Assembly (NCBI RefSeq): GCF_026427775.1
Contig: NZ_CP044532.1
Coordinates: forward strand, 3,906,001-3,970,000
DNA from: Arthrobacter sp. CDRTa11
GTDB lineage: Bacteria > Actinomycetota > Actinomycetes > Actinomycetales > Micrococcaceae
Length of the DNA: 64,000 bases
Reading direction: 5' to 3'
The notes beneath the pieces are model-generated. The model made no database searches. It was not told the DNA's origin and worked only from the letters and a program-made list of their open reading frames with translations. Position numbers and translations under genes: made by a program. This document shows, in pieces, positions 26,552 through 35,017 of the stretch (its first letter is position 1; the number at the start of each line of letters is the position of its first letter).

Positions 26552-28558
26552 ATGCGTCCCCCCGCTATCCTGGCCGCACTGCTGATGTCCTCGGCCGTGA
26601 TGATGGCCACCGGGCTCCCAGCCCTGGCCGTTTCACCTGCCCCGGACCCGGCGCCGCCATCGGCCGAAGCCAGCTCAGAAGTTGGTTCCCAAGCTGGTGC
26701 CGATGACCCTGAAGCTGGTTCCGAAGCTGCTGCCAGCGGCCAGTACCTGGTCACGTATGCTCCAGGAACTGATGTTGCGGCAGAGGCGAAATCCCTGCGG
26801 GCCCGGAGCATCGGCGTCGAACGGACGTTTTCCCATGCCTTGCGCGGCGCCGTGGTGAAGGCCAATCCGGCGCAAGCGGCGGCGCTGGCCCGCTCTCCCC
26901 GGGTTTTGTCAGTAGAGGCAGACACCCCGGTTTCCATCGACGAGGTCCAGCAGCCGGCAACGTGGGGCCTGGACAGGATTGACCAGCGCACCCTCCCGCT
27001 GTCCAACTCCTACAGCTACAGCTCCGCGGGAAGCGGGGTGGCTGTGTACGTGGTGGATACCGGTGTCCAGGCGGCCCATGCGGACTTTGGCGGCCGGGTC
27101 GCTGCGGGCTGGACTGCCCTCAACGACGGACTGAACTCCGGTGACTGCAACGGGCACGGCACGCACGTCGCCGGCACTGCCGCAGGCAACACCTACGGTG
27201 TGGCCAAGGCCGCCACCATCATCCCGGTGCGCGCCCTCTACTGCGACGGTTCCGGCCTCTCGTCGGACATCATCGCGGGACTTGACTGGGTTGCTGCACA
27301 CCACCAGCCCGGATGGCCCGCAGTAGTCAACCTCAGCATCGGCGGCTTTTCCAACTACACGATGGACGCTGCCGTCATGGGCGTCATCAATGACGGAATC
27401 ACCGTTGTCACCGCCGCTGGCAACACCGCCACTAACGCCTGCGAGCGCTCCCCGGCCCGCGTGCCGGCGGCGCTGACCATTGCCGCGACCGACATGTCAG
27501 ACCGGCAGGCATCGTTCTCCAACTACGGCAACTGCGTGGACCTCTACGCCCCGGGCGTCAGCATTATCTCCGCGGGACATACTTCCACGACCGCAATCAA
27601 ATCCCTGTCGGGTACCTCAATGTCAGTCCCGCACGCTGCAGGTGCGGCCGCCGTGCTGCTCGCGGCCAACCCTGGGCTTAGCCCGGCAGAGGTCAATGCA
27701 AAAATCATCGACAACGCCACCACAGGGGTGGTGGTGTCCGCCACCCCGGGCACACCCAACCGCCTGCTGTACGTGAACCCTGCCACGGGGAACGCGGACT
27801 CAGAACCCAGCCCTGCCCCCACCCCAGACCTGACACGGGCGGCACTCCACAGCGCCGCGGACACCGTAGCGGCCGGTCCTGACGGTGTCCTTTGGAACTA
27901 CCCGGCCAATGGAAACGGCGGGTTTCGGCCACGGGAGGCAATCGGTGCCGGCTGGCAGGGCCTGGACACCGGCTTCGTCACTGACTGGAACCGGGACGGT
28001 GTGTTCGACCTGGTGGCCCAGTGGGCGGACGGTCGCCTGACCTACTACCCAGGGCTCCAAACCGGCGGCTTCAGTTCTCCCAAAACCATCGGCAGCGGCT
28101 GGGGCGGCTACGAGGTCACCATCGGCCACTGGAGCAGCACGAACCCTTACCCCGGCATCGTCGCCTACGACCCCGCCGGCGCGTTGTGGCACTACCCCAA
28201 CAACGCCTCCGGCACCCTCACCGGCCGCAGCATGATCGGTTCCGGGTGGGGCGGCCTCTACATCACCATGGCCGACTTTGACCGGGACGCCAAGCAGGAC
28301 CTGCTCTCAAAACGAAGCGACGGGTCCCTGATCCTCTACCGGGGCAGCCTGCAGCTGGGAGATCCGCTCCTCATAGGCACCGGCTGGAACGTCATCGACA
28401 CCATCACCGAGGTGGAAGGCTACCAGGGCCAGGGAAGCTACGGGCTGACCGCCCGGATGACCGACGGCCGACTGGCCTACTACCCCATCAACAACGGGAG
28501 CTGGGGCCCGCCCACCATCGTTGGGTCCGGCTGGAACGGCTTCTCGATCTTCCGCTAG
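26552..28558 (+). CDS. Secreted subtilisin-like serine protease with five-repeat C-terminal domain
   Basis: A 668-residue protein. Signal peptide at about residues 1-27, an Ala/Glu-rich linker, and an inhibitor-I9 propeptide at about 64-130. The S8 catalytic domain follows with Asp169 (VVDTG), His202 (NGHGTH), Asn291 (AAGN) and Ser356 (SGTSMS). From about residue 430 come five repeats of roughly 47 residues, each ending in IGSGWxG and containing LxYYP. They include calcium-type loops such as DWNRDG and DFDRDA. The repeat part looks like an FG-GAP/tachylectin-type propeller. It would be exported, matured by propeptide cleavage, and may bind glycans. Confidence 0.92.
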   Translation: MRPPAILAALLMSSAVMMATGLPALAVSPAPDPAPPSAEASSEVGSQAGADDPEAGSEAAASGQYLVTYAPGTDVAAEAKSLRARSIGVERTFSHALRGAVVKANPAQAAALARSPRVLSVEADTPVSIDEVQQPATWGLDRIDQRTLPLSNSYSYSSAGSGVAVYVVDTGVQAAHADFGGRVAAGWTALNDGLNSGDCNGHGTHVAGTAAGNTYGVAKAATIIPVRALYCDGSGLSSDIIAGLDWVAAHHQPGWPAVVNLSIGGFSNYTMDAAVMGVINDGITVVTAAGNTATNACERSPARVPAALTIAATDMSDRQASFSNYGNCVDLYAPGVSIISAGHTSTTAIKSLSGTSMSVPHAAGAAAVLLAANPGLSPAEVNAKIIDNATTGVVVSATPGTPNRLLYVNPATGNADSEPSPAPTPDLTRAALHSAADTVAAGPDGVLWNYPANGNGGFRPREAIGAGWQGLDTGFVTDWNRDGVFDLVAQWADGRLTYYPGLQTGGFSSPKTIGSGWGGYEVTIGHWSSTNPYPGIVAYDPAGALWHYPNNASGTLTGRSMIGSGWGGLYITMADFDRDAKQDLLSKRSDGSLILYRGSLQLGDPLLIGTGWNVIDTITEVEGYQGQGSYGLTARMTDGRLAYYPINNGSWGPPTIVGSGWNGFSIFR

Positions 28559-28603
28559 GCCCCCGGCCAGGCCCCAAGCGAACGCCAGGGGCTGAGCCGC
28601 GCG

Positions 28604-30055
28604 CTACGCCCGGGAAATTTTGATCATTTCCTCGCGCGGTACCACCTTGATGCGTTCACGCACCACGTCGTCGGCCTCTTCCTGCCCGGTCCACTCCGCG
28701 CCGAGTGCTGCCTCGTGGGCGTCCAGTTTGATCCAGCCTTCCCACGTGGTGTACTCAATGCCGCGCTCCTCCAAGAGCCGGATGATGGCCTGCGGGTCCG
28801 GGTTTTGGGCAGGAGGCAGGCCAGGACGGTCCTCCAGCAGCATCCCGATGGTCTCGAGTGCGTCGCCCTTGGTGTGGCCAATCAGGCCTACCGGACCGCG
28901 CTTGATCCAGCCCGTAGCGTAGATGCCCGGGACAGGCTTGCCGTCGGCGTCCAGGACCCGGCCGCCCTCGTTGGGGACCACTCCGCGTTTGGCATCGTAT
29001 TCCAGCTCATCCAGGGGCGAGCCGTGGTAGCCGATGGCGCGGTAGACAGCCTGCACGGGGTAGTCAACAATCTCGCCGGTGCCCTTGACGTTGCCGGTGC
29101 CGTCAAGCTGCATCCGCTCAAACTTGATTCCGGCCACCTTGCCGGAGCCGGACCCGTTGCCGGGGTTGTGGTCTTCGTAGATTTCGACAGGGCTGTGCAG
29201 GAAGTGCAGGTGCAGCCGCCGCGACGACGGCTGGTCCGATTCCGCATGTTCTTCCACCAGCCAGTTGGTCAGCGTGTTCACCATGGTCTTGATCTGGTTG
29301 TTGCTGCGGATGGCTTCGTCGGAGGCTTCGTCGAATTCGAAGTCCTCCGGGTACAGCACAATGTCCACGTCCCTCATGTGGCTCAGTTCGCGCAGTTCCA
29401 GTGGGGTGAACTTCACCTGGGCCGGGCCACGGCGGCCGAACACGTGCACGTCCGTCACCGGGGAGTTCTTCAGGCCCTGGTAGACGTTGTCGGGGATTTC
29501 CGTGGTGAGCAGTTCGTCCGCATGCTTGACCAGCATCCGGGCCACGTCCAGGGCAACGTTGCCGTTGCCGATGACGGCAATTTCCTTGGCGTCCAGCGGC
29601 CAGTCCCGCGGGACGTCCGGGTGCCCGTCGTACCACGAGACGAAGTCCGCCCCGCCAAAGGAGCCGTCCAGGTCCACGCCGGGAATGTTCAGGTCCGCGT
29701 CCTTGATGGCGCCGGTGGAAAAGATCACGGCGTCATAGAAGGCGCGGAAGTCGTGCAGGGTCAGGTCGCGGCCATAGGTCACGTTCCCCAGGAACCGGAT
29801 GTCGCCGCGGTCCAGGACCTTGTGCAGGGCGTTCACGATGCCCTTGATGCGGGGGTGGTCCGGGGCCACGCCGTAACGGATCAGGCCGTACGGCGCGGGG
29901 TAGGCCTCGAAAAGGTCAATGCTGACCTCCACGTCACCGCCCTTGACCTCGTTGGACTTGGTGAGGATATCCGCGGCGTAGACACCCGCCGGTCCCGCGC
30001 CCACGATGGCAACGCGGAGTGGACGTTTGGTGGTGGTTTCGCCTGGGTTGGACAC
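28604..30055 (-). CDS. fprA: Ferredoxin/adrenodoxin-type NADP+ reductase, FprA copy 1
   Basis: A 483-residue flavoprotein beginning at GTG after AGAAGGGC. The FAD Rossmann motif is VAIVGAGPAGVYAA near residue 15. The NADP motif VIGNGNVALDVARM lies at about 165, and FGRRGPAQVKFTPLELRE follows. The C-terminal FAD motif reads GIYATGWIKRGPVGLIGHTKGDA. It transfers electrons from NADPH to ferredoxins, supporting P450s, Fe-S assembly or sulfite reductase. A close paralogue lies at 52354-53820. The frame extends 19 residues upstream but without a good start. Confidence 0.93.
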   Translation of the reverse strand: MSNPGETTTKRPLRVAIVGAGPAGVYAADILTKSNEVKGGDVEVSIDLFEAYPAPYGLIRYGVAPDHPRIKGIVNALHKVLDRGDIRFLGNVTYGRDLTLHDFRAFYDAVIFSTGAIKDADLNIPGVDLDGSFGGADFVSWYDGHPDVPRDWPLDAKEIAVIGNGNVALDVARMLVKHADELLTTEIPDNVYQGLKNSPVTDVHVFGRRGPAQVKFTPLELRELSHMRDVDIVLYPEDFEFDEASDEAIRSNNQIKTMVNTLTNWLVEEHAESDQPSSRRLHLHFLHSPVEIYEDHNPGNGSGSGKVAGIKFERMQLDGTGNVKGTGEIVDYPVQAVYRAIGYHGSPLDELEYDAKRGVVPNEGGRVLDADGKPVPGIYATGWIKRGPVGLIGHTKGDALETIGMLLEDRPGLPPAQNPDPQAIIRLLEERGIEYTTWEGWIKLDAHEAALGAEWTGQEEADDVVRERIKVVPREEMIKISRA

Positions 30056-30157
30056 CGGAAGCCCTTCTGGAACGAGGAGTGAGTGCTGAAAACCCAGCAC
30101 ACAGTGTTCCATTCTAATTGTCTGAGGGGACGGACGGGGTGAGGCGTGACGCAGGCC

Positions 30158-31156
30158 TTAGCCGCTTTTTCGCAGCGGAACAACGTCCCCTTCGCGGTAC
30201 AGCAGCGCCCGGAGCTCAGCCTCGGCCGAGTCCAGGCGTTTCGGATCAATGGTGGCGCCGTTGGCAAAATGATCCAGCAGCCTCGGATCCACGTAGCTCT
30301 TGCGGGCGATCGACGGCGTGTTCCCCAGGACAGCTGCGGCCTCCTGCATGGCCAGGCTGATGGCGCTTTTCCGCGCGGCCACGGTTTTCTGCGGGCCAGT
30401 CCGGGCCAGGCTGACGGCGGCCGCCACTGTGCCGCGCAGGGTCCGAAAATCCTTCGCCGTGAAGTCCGAGCCTGTCCGCTCCTTGACGTAGGCGTTGATG
30501 TCAGCGCTGGTGACCGGCTTCCATCGCCGGCCGTCCTTGTAGGCCAGGAGCCGGGCGTTGCCTCCACGGCGTTTGAGCACACGCACCAGCGGGGCGAGAT
30601 CGGCGTCGCGGATCACTGATTCCCAGTCCTTTCCGCTCTTGGCCGGAAAACTCAGGAACAGGTAGTCCTTCCGCACCTGGACGTGCGCGCACAGCAGGGT
30701 GGCCAGCCCGCGGCTGCCGTTCTCGTTGGTGTAGCGTTCGGAGCCAACCCGCAGGGACGCGTTGTCGAGCATCCTGAAAGCCGCGGCCAGCACACGCTCC
30801 CGGGAGAGGCCTTCGCTGCGCAGGTCCAGGGTGACCAGCCGGCGGGCGCTGGGCAGCGACTCGGCCAGCTGGAGGGCACGGTCGAACTTCAGGCGGTCCT
30901 TCCGCTCGCGCCATTCGGGGTGGTAGATGTACTGGCGCCGGCCCACGGCGTCAACGCCCGTCGCCTGGATGTGCCCGTTTTCGAAGGGCGCAATCCAGAC
31001 GTCCGTCCAGGCCGGCGGAATCCCGAGGCCTTCCAGCCGCTCCCGGACGGGCCCCGGAGGCAAGGTTGAGCCGTCAAGGTCGCGGTAGCTGAAACCCTTG
31101 CCGACGCGCACCCGGCGGTAGCCGCGGCCGGTGGCGTTGCTGCGGCGGAGCCTCAT
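30158..31156 (-). CDS. DNA topoisomerase IB (poxvirus type)
   Basis: The 332-residue protein matches the small bacterial type-IB topoisomerases. Catalytic residues are visible: Arg136 (SLRVGSERY), Lys at about 163-164 (VRKDYL), Arg238 (KDFRTLRG) and the nucleophile Tyr288 in ARKSYVDP. It relaxes supercoils by nicking one strand and forming a 3'-phosphotyrosyl link. Bacterial copies are scattered in distribution and may have been acquired by transfer. It stands alone. Confidence 0.93.
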   Translation of the reverse strand: MRLRRSNATGRGYRRVRVGKGFSYRDLDGSTLPPGPVRERLEGLGIPPAWTDVWIAPFENGHIQATGVDAVGRRQYIYHPEWRERKDRLKFDRALQLAESLPSARRLVTLDLRSEGLSRERVLAAAFRMLDNASLRVGSERYTNENGSRGLATLLCAHVQVRKDYLFLSFPAKSGKDWESVIRDADLAPLVRVLKRRGGNARLLAYKDGRRWKPVTSADINAYVKERTGSDFTAKDFRTLRGTVAAAVSLARTGPQKTVAARKSAISLAMQEAAAVLGNTPSIARKSYVDPRLLDHFANGATIDPKRLDSAEAELRALLYREGDVVPLRKSG

Positions 31157-31430
31157 AGCGTGTGGTTCTGCGGGGTGGTCCCAGTCATAAAGGAAGCCTA
31201 CTGACTATTTTGCCGGGATTTGCACCACGTCCCCCAAAAAATGGCTGCCGAACCGCAAGCGCAGCCACAACCCGATGCCGGAGTGGAATATATGTCCTGC
31301 GACTGGTGTTAATGGGAGCGTGCCTACTCCCCATGGATCAGCTTCTTCCCCCGCGGCCAGCGCACCCGTCCAAAATCCAGGAACTGGCCCGGGAAAGCCT
31401 GCCACATCCGTAACACCCGGCCTCAAGGCG

Positions 31431-32345
31431 GTGGACAAGGAGACGACGGCGGGAGTCCTGTACGGCATCGCCGCTTATGGAGCATGGGGGCTGCTCCCGC
31501 TGTACTTCCTTGCGCTGATGCCCGCCAACGCCGTCGAGATCGTGGCCAACCGCGTCGTGTGGTCGTTGCTGTTCTGTGTGCTCCTGATTACCGCTACGCG
31601 CTCCTGGGCGGCGCTCAGGGGAGCCTTCAGGGACCGGTCCGTCTTCGGCACGCTTGCCATCGCGGCCGCGCTCATTGCGGTGAACTGGCTGACCTATACC
31701 TACGGGGTGACCACGGGGCAGGCGGTTGAAGCCTCCCTGGGATACTTCATCAACCCTTTGGTGTCCGTCCTGCTCGGTGTGTTCGTCCTTAAGGAAAAGC
31801 TGCGCCCGCTCCAGTGGGCCGCCGTCGGGATCGGTTTTGTGGCGGTTGTGGTGCTGACCGTGTCCTACGGCAAGCTCCCCTGGATCGCGCTCACGCTGGC
31901 CGTGAGCTTTGGCCTCTATGGCTTTGTGAAGAAGCGGGTAGGTCCCCGCGTGGATGCGGTGACGAGCCTCAGCATTGAGACCATGGTCCTCGCTCCGCTC
32001 GCGGCCGCCACCATGGTTTTCCTGGCCGTCAGCGGCTCGGCCACTCTGACCAGCGAGGGCACCGGGCACTTCTGGCTCCTGGTTGCCTCCGGTGTTATTA
32101 CCGCCGTACCGCTGCTGTTCTTTGGTGCGTCGGCCCGCCGGCTGCCCATGACCACCATCGGGCTGCTTCAGTACTTCGCCCCGGTCCTCCAGTTCGTCGT
32201 CGCCGTCGCGGTGTTCCAGGAAGCCATGACGGTGGACCGGTGGATCGGTTTTGGCGTGGTGTGGCTCGCGCTGCTGGTCCTCACGGTGGACATGCTGGGC
32301 GCAGCGCGGAAGAACTCAGTGGCCAGGAAACTGGCACACGCATAG
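31431..32345 (+). CDS. rarD: RarD-type EamA transporter
   Basis: About 304 residues with ten membrane segments. It begins VDKETTAGVLYGIAAYGAWGLLPLYFL and contains NWLTYTYGVTTGQAVEASLGYFINPLVSVLLG, the hallmark of RarD/YojE proteins. Members are linked to chloramphenicol sensitivity in annotation, but transported substrates are unproven. The chosen start is GTG at 31431. An ATG at 31275 would add 52 low-complexity Pro/Gly/Ser residues unlike the family, and neither start has a strong ribosome site. Confidence 0.85.
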   Translation: MDKETTAGVLYGIAAYGAWGLLPLYFLALMPANAVEIVANRVVWSLLFCVLLITATRSWAALRGAFRDRSVFGTLAIAAALIAVNWLTYTYGVTTGQAVEASLGYFINPLVSVLLGVFVLKEKLRPLQWAAVGIGFVAVVVLTVSYGKLPWIALTLAVSFGLYGFVKKRVGPRVDAVTSLSIETMVLAPLAAATMVFLAVSGSATLTSEGTGHFWLLVASGVITAVPLLFFGASARRLPMTTIGLLQYFAPVLQFVVAVAVFQEAMTVDRWIGFGVVWLALLVLTVDMLGAARKNSVARKLAHA

Positions 32346-32394
32346 GGCGGTTCTGCGGATGTTTGGTGGGCGTTTGGTTGGCGGCTGCCTTTAG

Positions 32395-33192
32395 CTACTC
32401 CTGGATTGCATCCAGCTTGGCCGACCAAAACCCGGGGAGGGTGTCGTACGGATTCGGTTCCGCGTCGTCGGTCACGTAAATCTGGTCCACGCCGAGCTGC
32501 CGGGCGCGGTCCACTATGTCAGCGAGCCTGTCCTGGGGAGCACCGATGACGATGTGCCACAGTTCGCCGCGCGTCTCCGTGCTGAGCCAGTCCGGGGGGT
32601 CGCGGCCGTTGAAGTAGGCGTCCACCGGATCCTCGAACGTGACAATGGCATCGGCAAACTCAAAGTAGCCAGGGTCAGGGGGCAAGCCTGGGTTAAGCAC
32701 CACGATGCCCCCGGCGTCGTGCACGGTCGCGGCGTAGTCGGCATAGGTGTCCATATCTGCCGCACGCGTCGTCACTTCGTCAAGGAAAACGTTGTCAACG
32801 TCGTACCAGTCCCGCCAATGCTCGATGTCCTCGGTCACCACGTCCGGATCCCTGTCGCCGTAGCCGGTCTCCACGTAGCCAAGCACCCTGATGTCCACGT
32901 CGCGTAATGACCCGATCAGCCGGACATACGCTTCGGACTTCTCGGACCCGGGTCCGTTCCTCGGGTTAACGATGACCTCCCGGACCCGGGGAGCCGCGTC
33001 GATCACCGCTTGCCAGTAAGCCGAGTTGGGCGGAGCGACGTAGCCGGGGACCGCAATGTAGAGCTCCCCGGCCTCCACTGGCGGGGGGTCCGGAAAAGGG
33101 TCGTTGATCCCGCATCCGGCGGCCAGGCAAAGCAGGGCGGACGCCAGGGCGGCAGCAGCCGTGCGCCTGAGACGAAGCCCCGCAGCTGTCAC
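32395..33192 (-). CDS. Spherulin-4/GH114-like lipoprotein (Pel-like operon)
   Basis: A 265-residue protein. The signal peptide ends in a lipobox (LCLAAGC, Cys27), so it is probably a membrane-anchored lipoprotein. The rest follows the spherulation-specific family 4 pattern: LYIAVPGYVAPPNSAYW, REVIVNPRNGPGS, VLGYVETGYG, and VDNVFLDEVTT with acidic residues at the end of barrel strands. GH114/Spherulin-4 proteins include endo-alpha-1,4-polygalactosaminidases and resemble the hydrolase domain of PelA. It is the last gene of the PelF/PelG operon and overlaps the next upstream gene by 4 bases. Galactosamine-polymer hydrolysis is inferred. Confidence 0.8.
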   Translation of the reverse strand: MTAAGLRLRRTAAAALASALLCLAAGCGINDPFPDPPPVEAGELYIAVPGYVAPPNSAYWQAVIDAAPRVREVIVNPRNGPGSEKSEAYVRLIGSLRDVDIRVLGYVETGYGDRDPDVVTEDIEHWRDWYDVDNVFLDEVTTRAADMDTYADYAATVHDAGGIVVLNPGLPPDPGYFEFADAIVTFEDPVDAYFNGRDPPDWLSTETRGELWHIVIGAPQDRLADIVDRARQLGVDQIYVTDDAEPNPYDTLPGFWSAKLDAIQE

Positions 33193-34007
33193 CGCCGGCT
33201 CGCCAACACTCCCGGCGGCCTGATCAGGACGTTGTCCGCAGAGCTGTAGACGGGGTCGGTGAGGTGGAAGGAATCGATACTGTAGCGCTGCAACACTGCC
33301 AACACCTGTTCCGCAAGCGTGCCGGCATACTGCAGGTCCCTGCTGGTGGCCGTCTCGCAGAGGGTGATCCCCAGCCTCGCTTTGTACGCCGCCATCTTTG
33401 CCAGCTTCGGCCGGTATATGGCCGGTGCCAGGAACCGGCCGTCCGAGAGCACGTCATTCTCACCGAGGTAGCTGTCGCCAGGGCCCATTGTTGCGGAGCG
33501 GGCCAGGACGTCGTCGGGATCCCAGGCGTTCGCCAGCACATGCAGCCCCAGGGAGTGCACGTACTGCACCACCGCGTCGAACCGGGCGCGGGTCACCCCG
33601 TAGTCCGCGCCGGCACAGTCCAGGAGCATTCCACGGGCACCAAGCCCGCGCCAGGCATCGATGCGCTCGCGCAGATCGGCCAGGGAGTGGTGGGGTTCGC
33701 CGTCGCTGACGCCCAGTGTGACGTAGCCGTACGGTGCTCCGCCGCGGGCAGCCACTCCCGCCATGATGGGCGCTGCCAGGGGATCGCCTTCCTGGGTGGC
33801 GGTGTCGTCACCAAAAACCACCACACCGTAGCCATCGAAGGCGGCGACAGCCCGTGCCACGTCACCGCGGGCACCGTTGACATAGCTAGGCCAGCCGTAA
33901 TAGATCGCGAACGGACGGATGGCCGCTGCCTGCTCCGGATGGCCCGTGGTGCCTGGTCCAGGCGTCGGGACTGCGGAATTCCGCACACCGAACTTCCAGG
34001 CCCTCAT
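33189..34007 (-). CDS. TIM-barrel-like protein of the Pel-like operon, possible glycosidase
   Basis: A 272-residue protein with no clear signal peptide at the chosen ATG. Alternating strands and helices include IRPFAIYYGWPSYVNG, GYGVVVFGDD, PYGYVTLGV, GARGMLLDCAGADYGVTRARFD and HVLANAWDPDD. Asp/Glu residues sit at the strand ends. The pattern resembles the GH114-like (beta-alpha)8 fold of its neighbour, but I cannot assign a family with certainty. It overlaps both neighbours by 4 bases, so it belongs to the operon. A second hydrolase or polysaccharide-binding protein is the best guess. Confidence 0.65.
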   Translation of the reverse strand: MRAWKFGVRNSAVPTPGPGTTGHPEQAAAIRPFAIYYGWPSYVNGARGDVARAVAAFDGYGVVVFGDDTATQEGDPLAAPIMAGVAARGGAPYGYVTLGVSDGEPHHSLADLRERIDAWRGLGARGMLLDCAGADYGVTRARFDAVVQYVHSLGLHVLANAWDPDDVLARSATMGPGDSYLGENDVLSDGRFLAPAIYRPKLAKMAAYKARLGITLCETATSRDLQYAGTLAEQVLAVLQRYSIDSFHLTDPVYSSADNVLIRPPGVLASRR

Positions 34008-35017
34008 TTTGATGCCAGCTTATAGTCGTCGCCGCCGGCGTAGTCGAAGGCCCCCAGCCGGACGGGCTCGCGGCCCGCCTCCGTGATCTCCAACGTGCCG
34101 CTGCCCTTGGCGGCGTACGGGGGCAGTTCAACGGTGGCGCTGCCTCCATCGCTGGCGACGGCCGCTCCCAGGACAACGCCGTCGTTGTTGACGAGTTTCA
34201 CGTCGGCACCCGCGGGTACACCGGTCAGTTGCAGGTGGTCATCCTCCACCACCCAGAAGTCCTGGAAGGAGGAGTAAAAGGGTGTCTGTACGGCCTGTAC
34301 CTCGAGGTACGGCTGGTACGGGGCCTGGATGTTCATCTGGAGCTGATCGGAATGGAACACCTGTTCGTTGCCGAACCATAGTGTCAGCGTGCGCCGGCCG
34401 TCCGTTCGGAGGGTGACGTCCCGGGTGTCAGGCTCTTCCGGCGCCGGCTCGGTGCCCCAGTAGTAGATGAATGCCGCGTTCCTCAGGTGCCCTTCCATGT
34501 ACCCCACCCTCCAGGACGTCATCCCGGCTGTACTGTCAGCCGACACCACGATGAAGTTAATCAGCCCGGTGACCTTGGTGGAGGCCGTCTGGACGGCGAA
34601 GACGGCCTGGCCGACCTCCGCGGGCGACTGAACCTGTCCTGGCTGTTTCGACATCCGCACGTGGAAGATGCTGGTCTCCGGATAGGCGTCATGGGTCACC
34701 GCAAAGTAGCCGCTGTGGGCCTCGGTCTCCGGGGGCGGGTCCACTCCTACTTGAAGGCCGCTGTCGGTGGCGCGTACGAATGCGAGGGCAGGGTCGGTGT
34801 CCCCATTGAACTCGTACCTGTCCTGCACCTCCCGGGCGGGGATGGCCTTGGTGAAGGGATCGTGGATGAGGGTGCCGTCTGCTGTCCGCAGCAACTGCCA
34901 CTGGCCGGACGCTGCGATGGGTGCAGGGCCCTCCTGCATTGTCCTCGCGACAGTGATAGCTCCGCCTGTCAGCGCAAGGGCTGCGGCAACGGCAAGAATG
35001 GTCTTGGAGAACTTCAT
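34004..35017 (-). CDS. Secreted or anchored protein of unknown fold, Pel-like operon
   Basis: A 337-residue protein with an N-terminal signal/anchor (residues 1-26, MKFSKTILAVAAALALTGG). The rest is rich in beta strands: GQWQLLRTADGTLIHDPF, ALAFVRATDSGLQVGVDP, and LWFGNEQVFHSDQLQMN. This looks like a concanavalin/laminin-G-type jelly roll around 40-240, then a small immunoglobulin-like domain (about 250-330: LTGVPAGADVKLVNNDG). No family recognised. Its stop overlaps the next gene by 4 bases and its start overlaps the PelG-like stop by 1, so it is co-translated with them. It may bind or guide the polymer outside the membrane. Confidence 0.75.
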   Translation of the reverse strand: MKFSKTILAVAAALALTGGAITVARTMQEGPAPIAASGQWQLLRTADGTLIHDPFTKAIPAREVQDRYEFNGDTDPALAFVRATDSGLQVGVDPPPETEAHSGYFAVTHDAYPETSIFHVRMSKQPGQVQSPAEVGQAVFAVQTASTKVTGLINFIVVSADSTAGMTSWRVGYMEGHLRNAAFIYYWGTEPAPEEPDTRDVTLRTDGRRTLTLWFGNEQVFHSDQLQMNIQAPYQPYLEVQAVQTPFYSSFQDFWVVEDDHLQLTGVPAGADVKLVNNDGVVLGAAVASDGGSATVELPPYAAKGSGTLEITEAGREPVRLGAFDYAGGDDYKLASK

